DNA of 64,000 nt from Ktedonosporobacter rubrisoli (lineage in GTDB: Bacteria; Chloroflexota; Ktedonobacteria; Ktedonobacterales; Ktedonobacteraceae). Numbering within the stretch: position 1 is the stretch's first letter; the number at the start of each line of letters is the position of its first letter. Made by a program: the position numbers and the translations under genes. The DNA lies in contig NZ_CP035758.1 of the NCBI RefSeq assembly GCF_004208415.1, positions 6,262,001 to 6,326,000 on the forward strand. The letters run 5' to 3'. The notes below the pieces were generated by a model. The model was not told the origin of the DNA and made no database searches. It saw nothing but the letters and a program-made list of their open reading frames with translations. Positions 9,571 to 17,007 of the stretch are shown piece by piece.

Positions 9571-10020
9571 CTAGCGTTGTCGCTCATTGCGCTCTCGCTC
9601 CAGATGATCCACTATCGGAATAACCTTTTTATCCTCCCGATTGCCCTCCTCAAGAGAGACTTGCACATTCTGTTCCAGATAATAGCTCACAATGAGGGCA
9701 ATGCCCACGCCAAGGGGAATAAGGCCGGGCAAGAGCCAGGGTCCGAGATGGAAAGGAGTTGCCGATAAAGCGGGAGGAAGGATAAAGCCAACCGGATACA
9801 TGCCTAGCGTCAGGGTCAGGCCAACCATACCCGTAATCAAGCCAGCGCGCAGCATGCCCCGGCTCCGGCGCTGCTTGGGCACGCCATCAGGATGAATACC
9901 GGATCTGATTAAGGCCATGCGCTCACGATGATAGAGGAAACGCAGCAGGACAATAAAACCAAAGAATATTGCCAGGGCAATAAGCCAGCCTAGCAAAACA
10001 ATGACGGCGCCGATTGACAT
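9571..10020 (-). CDS. Small three-helix membrane protein (DUF6249-like)
   Basis: The 149-residue protein has hydrophobic helices at about residues 5-27, 60-82 and 90-112. A cytoplasmic loop after the first contains RERMALIRSGIHPDG, which resembles the RExMALIExG loop of DUF6249 proteins. That assignment is tentative. The C-terminus is charged and soluble. It diverges from the ECF sigma gene with 250 bp between. In many genomes small proteins of this kind sit next to ECF factors and their antisigma partners, so a link to membrane-stress control is possible but not shown here. Confidence 0.65.
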   Translation of the reverse strand: MSIGAVIVLLGWLIALAIFFGFIVLLRFLYHRERMALIRSGIHPDGVPKQRRSRGMLRAGLITGMVGLTLTLGMYPVGFILPPALSATPFHLGPWLLPGLIPLGVGIALIVSYYLEQNVQVSLEEGNREDKKVIPIVDHLERERNERQR

Positions 10021-10163
10021 ACTCCTCGCTCCTTACGCACACATGGCGCACACGCAAGTCAGGCCTTCTTTCGCTTACACGCCTGACGCAGAACTCTAGC
10101 CCAAAAACGCGATTGTGCTCTGACATTTCAAGTTATCACATAACTGCTCACGCTGTCTATGGT

Positions 10164-10192
10164 TTGCCATACCACCTAAAACCGGTTACAAT
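10164..10192 (+). promoter_or_regulatory. Putative sigma-70 promoter of the ECF sigma operon
   Basis: TTGCCA (10164-10169) and TACAAT (10187-10192) are separated by 17 bp and lie 79 bp upstream of the ECF start codon. The match is good for a housekeeping promoter. I see no obvious ECF-type autoregulatory promoter. Confidence 0.5.
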
Positions 10193-10270
10193 AGCCTATA
10201 AGCAAATAAATTTTTCTAGAGGATGAAACTTTTTGCCTCTAGCCACCCTCTAAAGTAAACAGTAAGGACC

Positions 10271-10903
10271 ATGAGTGAGTACCTGGTGCAATCTTCACAA
10301 AGTTTAGGAATATCTATCCCAAATGTTGCTTCGGCCTGTACAGAACAAGATGATGCTGAACTCGTGACTGCCAGTCAGGCAGGAAGTCAGGAAGCTTTTG
10401 CTCAACTCGTACAGCGCCATCAACGCCGAGTTTTTAACCTTGTTTTTCGCATGCTACAGCAGTATGAGGAAGCCAACGAGGTTACCCAGGAGACGTTTTT
10501 TGCCGCCTGGCAAGGCCTGCACTCCTTTCGCGGTGACTCTCGCTTCTCTACCTGGCTGTATCGCATCGCCTACAATTGTAGCTTGAAACAGTTAGAGCAG
10601 CGCAAACGGGATAAAGCTCTCCAAACTGCTATGCAGGAGGAAAGAGCTATTCGCGATCACGGTACTCGTACAGAATTGGAAGTCCGTGACTGTCAGAACC
10701 TAGTGCGTGAACAACTCTCGCTGTTGCCGGCCAAGTATCGCATTGTGCTGGTACTGCGCCATCTACAAGAGATGACCTATGAGGAGATGGCCGAAATCCT
10801 GACGATGCCGATCGGCACGATTAAAACTCATCTGTTTCGCGCACGCAACTTGCTCAAAGAACGCCTGGAGGCCTTTGAGCAGGAATGGAAAACGAGGGGC
10901 TAG
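10271..10903 (+). CDS. ECF-type RNA polymerase sigma factor
   Basis: At 210 residues this is a group IV sigma-70 factor. Region 2 spans about residues 35-105 (FAQLVQRHQRRVFNLVFRM, then EVTQETFFAAWQGLHSF and STWLYRIAYN). Region 4 spans about 140-200 (LLPAKYRIVLVLRHLQEMTY, then GTIKTHLFRARNLLKERL). It directs RNA polymerase to specific promoters when released from its partner. AGTAAGGACC precedes the ATG. The next gene, touching its stop, is a zinc-finger membrane anti-sigma factor, the usual control arrangement. Two biosynthetic-type genes follow on the same strand and may belong to its operon or regulon. Confidence 0.93.
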   Translation: MSEYLVQSSQSLGISIPNVASACTEQDDAELVTASQAGSQEAFAQLVQRHQRRVFNLVFRMLQQYEEANEVTQETFFAAWQGLHSFRGDSRFSTWLYRIAYNCSLKQLEQRKRDKALQTAMQEERAIRDHGTRTELEVRDCQNLVREQLSLLPAKYRIVLVLRHLQEMTYEEMAEILTMPIGTIKTHLFRARNLLKERLEAFEQEWKTRG

Positions 10904-10905
10904 CC

Positions 10906-11472
10906 ATGCGCTGTTCTAAAGTGAGTAAACAGCTACAACTTTATCTTGACCGGCAGCTTTCGCTAGATGAATTGCGCGCTCTCGAAGCCCACCTTGCCAT
11001 CTGCCCCCGCTGTCAGCAGGACCTCTTGCTCCTGGAAGAGGTGATTCAGGGCCTACGCACAAGCGAGCTGGTGGCCGAACCGCCGGACTTGACCCGAAAC
11101 ATTATGCGCCGCATTGCTCTGAGCACGCAGCAAGCTGTCGAGCCGGCTGAAGAGCCTGACTACGCCTTGCTGCGTCCTTCGCTGGTGGAAATTCTTGCCG
11201 TTGTGCTTCTGGCGACAACGGCTACCGTTGGTATTTTTCTCTCACTACCATCTCTACGCTCTGCTATTCTCACTGGCAATGGACATGGCATCCTTGCTAT
11301 TTTGCTGTTCAACGCATATACGCTGCTGGCAAATGTCAACAGCAACACGTTGATGCTCGTGTTCTGGGTCATCGGCACTGTGCTGGGGGTCTGGATCACG
11401 CTGATATTGGCCGGCGAGGAAGTACGCTCACAATGGTTTAAAGCTATGCTTGATCGCTTGCCTGTATGGTAA
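10906..11472 (+). CDS. Membrane-bound zinc-finger anti-sigma factor
   Basis: The 188-residue product from ATG 10906 starts MRCSKVSKQLQLYLDRQLSL and carries HLAICPRC, the HxxxCxxC zinc motif of anti-sigma factors, near residues 32-39. Hydrophobic helices follow at about residues 94-117, 130-150 and 154-177. The N-terminal domain should hold the preceding ECF factor at the membrane until a signal releases it. An alternative ATG at 10885 would overlap the sigma gene by 19 bp and add only seven residues. I chose 10906 because the conserved start then aligns with the family and the gene follows the sigma stop at once. Confidence 0.85.
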   Translation: MRCSKVSKQLQLYLDRQLSLDELRALEAHLAICPRCQQDLLLLEEVIQGLRTSELVAEPPDLTRNIMRRIALSTQQAVEPAEEPDYALLRPSLVEILAVVLLATTATVGIFLSLPSLRSAILTGNGHGILAILLFNAYTLLANVNSNTLMLVFWVIGTVLGVWITLILAGEEVRSQWFKAMLDRLPVW

Positions 11473-11509
11473 TGGCCACAGACCTGGGCCATGATCGGGG
11501 TTTATACCG

Positions 11510-12385
11510 ATGGACGTCGCCAAAAAGCGTCGCCCCGCCGAAATAGCGCGTGGGCTCTTTCTGCTCGCACATCCTGGACCTGTCTTCTTTCATATCGTGG
11601 CAGTCACGCTCTGTACTTTCGTGGCAGCCTGGCCCCACTTTGCCTGGTCGAGGATGGCACTACTCATCGCGGCCCACACGGCTATGCAGCTCGCTATTGC
11701 GATCCTTAACGATTACTGCGATCGCGAACAGGATAAGGGTAGCAAAAAGCCGAAGCCCATTCCGCTGGGCTTGATTCATGCCCACGAGGCGCTGATCCTG
11801 GGTATTCTCTTTATCGCCCTCATGCTTCTGCTTTTGTGGCCTTTAAATGGAATGGCACTGCTCATCTCGCTGCTCTATCTTGCGCTTGGCTTAAGCTATA
11901 ATCTGGGCTTGAAGGCAACGCCGCTAAGCGGGATTGTGTTTGCGCTGTTCATCCCACTGATTCCCATCTATGCCTTTGCGGGCATGGATCATCTACCGCT
12001 CTGGTTGCTCTGGCTGATTCCTGTGGCGGCCGTGCTGGGGATAACCCTGAATCTTGCCAACTCGCTCCCCGATCTTGAGGAAGACAGACAGCAGGGAGTT
12101 CATACGCTGGCCGTGGCGCTGGGTGTTACAGGCACGTTTGTGGCTTGCCCTCTGCTGCTCCTGCTGAGTATGCTGCTCATTGGCTTGCTGGCCAGCACGC
12201 ATGTGGTACCTGCTCAGCCCTGGCTGCTTATTCCTACGCTACTCATTGCGCTGGCTGCTCTTGGCGCGTTGCCTTTATTGTCGGGACCGCACAGGCCAAT
12301 CTCAAGCCGCAAACGCTATTTTTACGCGCTTGTCATGATCTGTCTGCTACTTGCGGCTGGCTGGCTGATAGGAGCTCTTATCTGA
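11510..12385 (+). CDS. UbiA-family prenyltransferase
   Basis: This 291-residue, highly hydrophobic protein with about eight or nine membrane helices has both Asp-rich motifs of UbiA enzymes: NDYCDREQD (first) and DLEEDRQQG (second). These bind Mg-prenyl diphosphate. UbiA proteins attach isoprenoid chains to aromatic acceptors in quinone, heme or specialised metabolism. Its stop overlaps the start of the following methyltransferase (TGATG). Prenylation then methylation is the logic of quinone synthesis, but the methyltransferase belongs to the O-methyltransferase type more often seen in specialised metabolites. The acceptor is unknown. Confidence 0.88.
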   Translation: MDVAKKRRPAEIARGLFLLAHPGPVFFHIVAVTLCTFVAAWPHFAWSRMALLIAAHTAMQLAIAILNDYCDREQDKGSKKPKPIPLGLIHAHEALILGILFIALMLLLLWPLNGMALLISLLYLALGLSYNLGLKATPLSGIVFALFIPLIPIYAFAGMDHLPLWLLWLIPVAAVLGITLNLANSLPDLEEDRQQGVHTLAVALGVTGTFVACPLLLLLSMLLIGLLASTHVVPAQPWLLIPTLLIALAALGALPLLSGPHRPISSRKRYFYALVMICLLLAAGWLIGALI

Positions 12386-13452
12386 TGCCGCTACGACTCA
12401 CACCATTAGAAATTCTACTGGCGCGCCTCAACATTCTGCCGCTCCCTTTGCTTGATGCTCCGCTGGCCCAGGGCATAAGCAAGGCGCTGGTGACGGCTTG
12501 CGAACTTGGTATCTTCGACACGCTGGATAAGCAGGCGCTCCCACTCAAAGCGCTGGCCGAGAAGCTAGAGTGCCATCCCCAGGGCCTGCAATTACTGCTC
12601 AATCTCCTTATCTCGGCCGGCTATCTGCGCTATCGAGCGGGTCTTTACAGCAATACGCGAATTGCCCGGCGCTGGCTCACAAGCGGCTCAGCAGCCAATG
12701 TAGCACCCTATGTCATCCATAGTCCGGATATAGTGGCGATCTGGGATCATCTACCGGAGGTGATACGCACCAATCAACAGGCGATGCGCATGCCTTACGA
12801 GGAAGATGTCAGTTCGCCGGAAGCATACAGGCTGCTTGCGCGCCACTATGCCGGCCTGGCGGCTCTGGCAATGGCTCTGGGAGGCGAGGTGGTCTACCGC
12901 GTGCCATTACCGCCCGGAGCAAGCCGGCTACTGGATGTAGGCGGTTCGCACGCGGCCTACAGCGTGCTCTTTTGCCGCAAATATGCCGAGCTGCAGGCGA
13001 CCATTCTTGATATTCAGCCAGGCATTGAGGCGGGACAACGCACGGCGGCGCAGGTGCAGATGCAGGAGCGCTTGAGCTTTGTGTGCGGTGATATCGTACG
13101 CGATGACTTTCACAAGCAGTTCCCGGAAAGCTTTGATCTGGCGCTCTACTTCCATATCGCCCATCTCTTACCGGCTGAGCTCAACCAGCAGATTTTGCAT
13201 AAAGTTGCGCTCAGCTTGAAGCCAGGCGGGGTGCTGGCTTTCGTTGATCAGATCACCGATCGCACTTATGGCCTGCGCCTCAGTTCGCTTATGGTTCAGC
13301 TCATGCATTTGACGATGACCACTGTAGGAGGCACATGCTATCAGTTCTCAACAGTGCGCAGCTGGCTAGAGCAGGCCGGCATGGAGCAGGTACGCAGCCA
13401 TCGCCTGCTCACGCCGGGGGCTGTGCTGATTACGGCCCGCAAGAAAGGCTAA
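12385..13452 (+). CDS. SAM-dependent O-methyltransferase with N-terminal winged-helix domain
   Basis: The 355-residue protein is read from ATG 12385, which overlaps the UbiA stop codon and has GGAG at 12371-12374. The in-frame extension to 12145 lies inside the UbiA gene and is rejected. Residues about 25-100 form a winged-helix dimerisation domain (ITACEL-type KALVTACELGIFDTL, then LLLNLLISAGYL). The SAM site follows as SRLLDVGGSHAAYSV and TILDIQPG, and the C-terminal catalytic fold ends GAVLITARKKG. This is the plan of small-molecule O-methyltransferases. Translational coupling to UbiA suggests a shared product. It is convergent with the TetR gene, overlapping by 4 bp. Confidence 0.85.
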   Translation: MPLRLTPLEILLARLNILPLPLLDAPLAQGISKALVTACELGIFDTLDKQALPLKALAEKLECHPQGLQLLLNLLISAGYLRYRAGLYSNTRIARRWLTSGSAANVAPYVIHSPDIVAIWDHLPEVIRTNQQAMRMPYEEDVSSPEAYRLLARHYAGLAALAMALGGEVVYRVPLPPGASRLLDVGGSHAAYSVLFCRKYAELQATILDIQPGIEAGQRTAAQVQMQERLSFVCGDIVRDDFHKQFPESFDLALYFHIAHLLPAELNQQILHKVALSLKPGGVLAFVDQITDRTYGLRLSSLMVQLMHLTMTTVGGTCYQFSTVRSWLEQAGMEQVRSHRLLTPGAVLITARKKG

Positions 13453-14060
13453 GTTGGAGCCTGATAGAGCCCGTGAATAAAGAGATCGAGCAACGTATCA
13501 ATGCGCTCGTTGCGCTGCATCTCGCGCAGACTATCATGGACCTGGTGGCCAAGCTGCGGCAAGAGCAAGCAGACGTGCAAAAACATGTATGAGGCCATCA
13601 AGCTATTGTGCGGCCTGAGCTCTCCACGAGCGATGCCACGCTCAAGAATACTATGCACGATATCCAGCAGCTTTGCGCGCCAGGCTTTGCCCACCTGCTG
13701 CTGTTGTTCAGGGGAAAGCAAGGTATATTCCTGGCGCATAAAGCGGGCCATATCGAAGCTGGGCTCATCGGCAAGGCGCAGCATAATCTGGCGCAGGATT
13801 TGCTGCGTTGAGAGCGCTTCCTGTCGGCTGGCGCTGGCAAAGATCTCGTGCAGCTGCTCAAGAACGCTCAAGAGCATCTCATAGAACAATTCCTGCTTAT
13901 TTTTGAAGTGGTAGAATAGTGCGGGCTTGCTGATATGCAACTGATCGGCGATTGCTTGCAAGCTCACATTGTCATATCCGCCAGCATAGTAAAGTCCGCG
14001 CGCTATCTGCAGAACGCGTTGACGGGTGGCGGCTGCCCGACCTTCTCTGTGTTGTGTCAT
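13449..14060 (-). CDS. TetR-family transcriptional repressor
   Basis: The 203-residue protein has a typical TetR HTH in residues 10-58 (ATRQRVLQIARGLYYAGGY, then LQAIADQLHISKPALFYHF and KQELFYEML) and a helical ligand-binding C-terminal half. It lies 52 bp after the P450 gene on the same strand, so the two form an operon. The P450 promoter holds a perfect 24-bp palindrome, the natural operator for a TetR dimer, implying autoregulation. The ligand could be the P450 substrate. Confidence 0.9.
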   Translation of the reverse strand: MTQHREGRAAATRQRVLQIARGLYYAGGYDNVSLQAIADQLHISKPALFYHFKNKQELFYEMLLSVLEQLHEIFASASRQEALSTQQILRQIMLRLADEPSFDMARFMRQEYTLLSPEQQQQVGKAWRAKLLDIVHSILERGIARGELRPHNSLMASYMFLHVCLLLPQLGHQVHDSLREMQRNERIDTLLDLFIHGLYQAPT

Positions 14061-14112
14061 TTTCCGGCGACCCTTTTATAAGATTTGATATACGAGGTTG
14101 AACCGGAGACTA

Positions 14113-15276
14113 TTATAGATCAAAGATCATAGGTAGATGCTTCACACCTATTACAAAGGGACTGGTAATTGGTTCCAACGGGCTACCGGGCTCGCGCCGC
14201 AGGTTGGGAAATCTCTGCAGAAGGGCTTGCAGGGCAAGGCGGGCTTCCAGACGGGCCAGGGCCGCACCCAGGCAGAAATGAATGCCGTAGCCAAAGGCCA
14301 GGTGACGATTGGGCTCACGCCTGATATCAAAGCGCTCGGGATCGGGAAATTGCGCCGCATCATAATGGGCAGAGATGGCCAGGGCCAGCACTACTTCACC
14401 CTGAGCCAGATGCTGGCCGCCGAGGGTGGTCTCTTGCTTCGTGATGCGGTTGCCGCCCTGGACGGAAGGCAGGAAGCGCAAGACTTCCTCGATGGCTCCA
14501 GGCGTCAGGCTGGGATCGGCGCGCAGGTCCTGCATGGCCTGCGGGTGGGCTGAGAAGCAAAGCACGGCATTTCCGATCAGGTTGGTTGTCGTTTCGTGGC
14601 CGGCAATCAGGAGCAGGCGACAGAAATCGAGCAGTTCCTGTTGGCTCAAGTGCTGACCATCGACCTCGGCTTGCAGCAGGGCACCAATGAGATCGTCCTG
14701 AGGCCGTTGACGATGCTCTTCAATCGCTTGCGTAAAGTAGGTATCCAGGGCGCGCAAGTTCTCATGACGCTTCTGCATAATCTCAGGAGTAAAGCTGCGG
14801 ATGTAGCCAGTGACCAGGTTATCAGACCAGCGCTTGAAAAGCTCTCTATCCTGCGTGGGGACGCCGAGCAGGGTAGCAATCACAGTGACGGGCAAAGGAT
14901 AAGCCAGATCATGGATAATATCGATGTGGCCACGCTTGCTCACCTGGTCGAGCAGGGTATTGACAATCTCGTTGATGCGTGGGGCTAAGCGCTCGATAAC
15001 GCGTGGGGTGAAGGCCTGCGCTACAATGTTGCGTAGCTGGCGCTGTCGCGGCGGGTCCATCCCCAGAATGCTAGGCTGAGCTGGCTTGCTGCTGCCGGCC
15101 GGCGCCCCTGAAGAGAAGGTGGCATGATCAGAAAAGACCTGCCAAACTTCGTCGTAGCGCGAGACCAACCACATGCGCATACGTGGATCAAAGTAGACCG
15201 GCTGCCTTTCACGCAGCGTGCGATACTGTTCAGCGGGGAATAGCGTCCATAGCTCCTTCACAGCCTGCGTAACCAT
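14113..15276 (-). CDS. Cytochrome P450
   Basis: At 387 residues this is a soluble bacterial class I P450. The I-helix oxygen-activation motif AGHETTT starts at residue 225. A K-helix Glu-x-x-Arg region lies in the EEVLRFLPSVQ area and after it. The heme loop FGYGIHFCLGAALA carries the axial thiolate Cys335. It needs a ferredoxin and reductase from elsewhere. The promoter, with a dyad operator directly after the -10 box, and the TetR gene behind it suggest substrate-induced expression. The substrate is unknown. The neighbouring prenyltransferase and methyltransferase on the opposite strand could be functionally linked. Confidence 0.95.
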   Translation of the reverse strand: MVTQAVKELWTLFPAEQYRTLRERQPVYFDPRMRMWLVSRYDEVWQVFSDHATFSSGAPAGSSKPAQPSILGMDPPRQRQLRNIVAQAFTPRVIERLAPRINEIVNTLLDQVSKRGHIDIIHDLAYPLPVTVIATLLGVPTQDRELFKRWSDNLVTGYIRSFTPEIMQKRHENLRALDTYFTQAIEEHRQRPQDDLIGALLQAEVDGQHLSQQELLDFCRLLLIAGHETTTNLIGNAVLCFSAHPQAMQDLRADPSLTPGAIEEVLRFLPSVQGGNRITKQETTLGGQHLAQGEVVLALAISAHYDAAQFPDPERFDIRREPNRHLAFGYGIHFCLGAALARLEARLALQALLQRFPNLRREPGSPLEPITSPFVIGVKHLPMIFDL

Positions 15277-15311
15277 TGTCTTTTAACTCCTTCATTGCTG
15301 CTCTGCTTGAC

Positions 15312-15335
15312 TTTACTTACCGATCGGTAAGTAAA
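15312..15335. promoter_or_regulatory. Perfect 24-bp palindrome, likely TetR operator
   Basis: Both arms read TTTACTTACCGA on their own strand (15312-15323 and the complement of 15324-15335), so the dyad is perfect. It sits between the P450 -10 box and start codon, covering the predicted transcription start. That is the position for repression by the TetR protein encoded downstream. Confidence 0.85.
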
Positions 15336-15363
15336 TTATACCAGAAGGATGTGAGGAGTGCAA
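15335..15363 (-). promoter_or_regulatory. P450-TetR operon promoter
   Basis: On the minus strand the -10 is a perfect TATAAT (15335-15340), and TTGCAC (15358-15363) lies 17 bp upstream. The operator palindrome begins at the end of the -10, so repressor binding would block polymerase. Confidence 0.75.
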
Positions 15364-15426
15364 ACTGTGGGTGAGGACGAGGGAGAGAGCTATTTTAGCG
15401 CTGCTGGGAGAAGAAGGAGGAAAGAA

Positions 15427-16029
15427 TTATCCACTTTCGATTTCGCACGATTCCGATAACTCCTCCAAAAATCCTGCTCTTAAATAGCGTATAACAGAAG
15501 ATACTTGTTTAATACTGTTCTGTAGAGTGGGTATAGAAATAAAACGACACATTTGTTTCATTGGTGGAGATAGACGCGAAAATGTTGGACGATTGACCTC
15601 GGTAATGACTTTGGTTCTACGTTCATCTGGAGCGACTAAATAGAGTGAAATATTTAGATTCGGTTGCATTGCAATCAAATCGGCCATCCATAGTAGACCT
15701 GAATAGATCGATGTAGTGCATTCAATTTCAAAAGCTGCAATAATGGTGTTGCCAGTTAGCCATAGAACATCTATCAGCTCAATGGTTCGATTGGTTGCTG
15801 CATCAAATTGGAGGGGTAGCTCTTTTTTCATTCGTGGCAGATCACAAAACCTATGACCATCGAACTCTCGGCTTCGGTCGTTATTTGCCGCCCACACATC
15901 AAGGCCCATATCATTCCCGAGTTTTAACAGAAGGGAAACGTTGGGCTCGCACCGCGATTTAACGGGGCTCGCGCCCCGTGCCCCGGTTAAGGGCGAGCCC
16001 TTAACAATCCCTTCTCTTGAAAACTGCAA
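15427..16029 (-). pseudogene. Truncated nuclease-like protein with an N-terminus from a repeat element
   Basis: The 200-residue frame reads LLLKLGNDMGLDVWAANND, then HRFCDLPRMKKELPLQFD, then IELIDVLWL and FEIECTTSIYSG. This is the C-terminal part of a widespread endonuclease-like family (PD-(D/E)XK-type core, FEIE being the likely catalytic strand). The family name is from memory. Its first 30 or so residues are encoded by an inverted-repeat element at 15929-16015, so the normal N-terminal half is missing. The gene looks 5'-truncated by element insertion. It may still be translated from ATG 16029 as a chimera. Confidence 0.6.
15929..16015. repeat. Small inverted-repeat element A (87 bp)
   Basis: The ends AGAAGGGA and TCCCTTCT are inverted repeats, and the similarity continues inward (GTT and GGGCTCGC on both sides). 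Internally the minus strand reads a TTAAGGGC/GCCCTTAA hairpin and then CCGGGGCACGGGGCGCGAGC. That GC-rich core is shared with elements at 33.0 and 36.4 kb. It supplies the first codons of the truncated nuclease ORF. I see no target duplication. Confidence 0.6.
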
Positions 16030-16136
16030 AGCCCTAACAAAAAAGGAAGCTCTTTACAAGAGATCAAATGAGTGGTGTAGGAGGTTCGATATAGCAGAGA
16101 GGCAATAAAAAAGCGGCGATATATAAGTATCGCCGC

Positions 16137-16213
16137 TGGTCGGGGTGAGAGGATTTGAACCTCCGACCACTACAACCCCATTGTAGTGCGCTACCGGGCT
16201 GCGCTACACCCCG
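16137..16213 (-). tRNA. tRNA-Pro (GGG)
   Basis: Minus-strand cloverleaf: acceptor CGGGGTG/CACCCCG, D-arm AGCGCAGCCCGGTAGCGC, anticodon stem CTACA/TGTAG with loop ATGGGGT giving anticodon GGG, T-arm GGAGGTTCAAATCCTCT, and an encoded CCA. No other gene overlaps it. Confidence 0.95.
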
Positions 16214-16286
16214 ATTGTTTGGAACGAGATTAAGTATAGCAGAAATATATCCTCTCGTCAAGGCCAATTCAGGCTTTTCAGAGTGA

Positions 16287-16380
16287 TTTTATTATTCCAT
16301 CCCAGAAGTTCCGTAGAGCCTGCAAAAGGATCAGCCCTCCATCGCTGCGATGCCAGTAAAACCAGCACGCAAGAGGACCG
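16287..16380. repeat. 94-bp direct repeat, copy 1
   Basis: This block matches 18489-18582 at about 94% identity (six mismatches seen) in the same orientation. Similarity fades 10-15 bp further out on the left. The two copies bracket the cupredoxin lipoprotein pair. It contains no intact ORF. It could be the end of a mobile element or a conserved 3' element. Confidence 0.75.
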
Positions 16381-16447
16381 CCCCAGGACATGCCTCGATT
16401 GCTTCCGCATAGAAATATCACTATCTGCGGCGCCCATGCCAACCTTG

Positions 16448-16870
16448 TTAGTGGACGATCACCGTCAGACCCATGCCTTGATGAACCGTGCAATAGAGGT
16501 GAAACGTTCCGGCAGTGGAGAACGGTCCAATCTGATGACTTCCCTGCCCTGATAGTTTAACCTCAATGTTGGGGGCGCCAGGCTCCTGGCCATATTTAGG
16601 AAGACCATCCTTCCAGGAGCCATTAGCAATCACATGCAGGGTGGACACATCATCGATCAATGTGATGCTTTCTCCTTTTTTGATAGCGATAGTCTGCTGT
16701 AAGAACCGGTCAGCATCCATGTGGACGGTTGGCTGTTGCCCCAACGCAGAGGTATTTGCTTTCGCCGAGTTAGATCTTGATGGTGTGCTGACTGCGCCCT
16801 CCCGACTGCAAGCGACTATCAGCAGCGTCAGCAGACTAAGAGCTAGCAATGTTTGCAAGATATGCTTCAT
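16448..16870 (-). CDS. Cupredoxin-like copper-binding lipoprotein
   Basis: From ATG 16870, with GGAAG upstream, the 140-residue protein has a lipoprotein signal MKHILQTLLALSLLTLLIVA ending at Cys21 (lipobox IVAC). A Ser/Thr-rich linker and one cupredoxin domain follow. The expected type 1 copper ligands are visible: His in STLHVIANG and the C-terminal set YCTVHQGMG (Cys, His, Met). It should bind copper and shuttle electrons at the outer face of the membrane. The longer in-frame start at 16990 would put 40 charged residues before the signal peptide and is rejected. It is 137 bp downstream of the three-domain cupredoxin gene, same strand. Confidence 0.82.
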   Translation of the reverse strand: MKHILQTLLALSLLTLLIVACSREGAVSTPSRSNSAKANTSALGQQPTVHMDADRFLQQTIAIKKGESITLIDDVSTLHVIANGSWKDGLPKYGQEPGAPNIEVKLSGQGSHQIGPFSTAGTFHLYCTVHQGMGLTVIVH

Positions 16871-17007
16871 CGCCTGTGCTTCCTTGCATCCAGAGGCGCA
16901 ACTACACGTCTCTTGATGCGAATGCGCCTGGGTCTTCAGAGAAAGGGGAAGCTCTAACTTAACATTTTGCTCGCTGCTGTTCCATCTCATATTATTAATC
17001 CCTTCCT

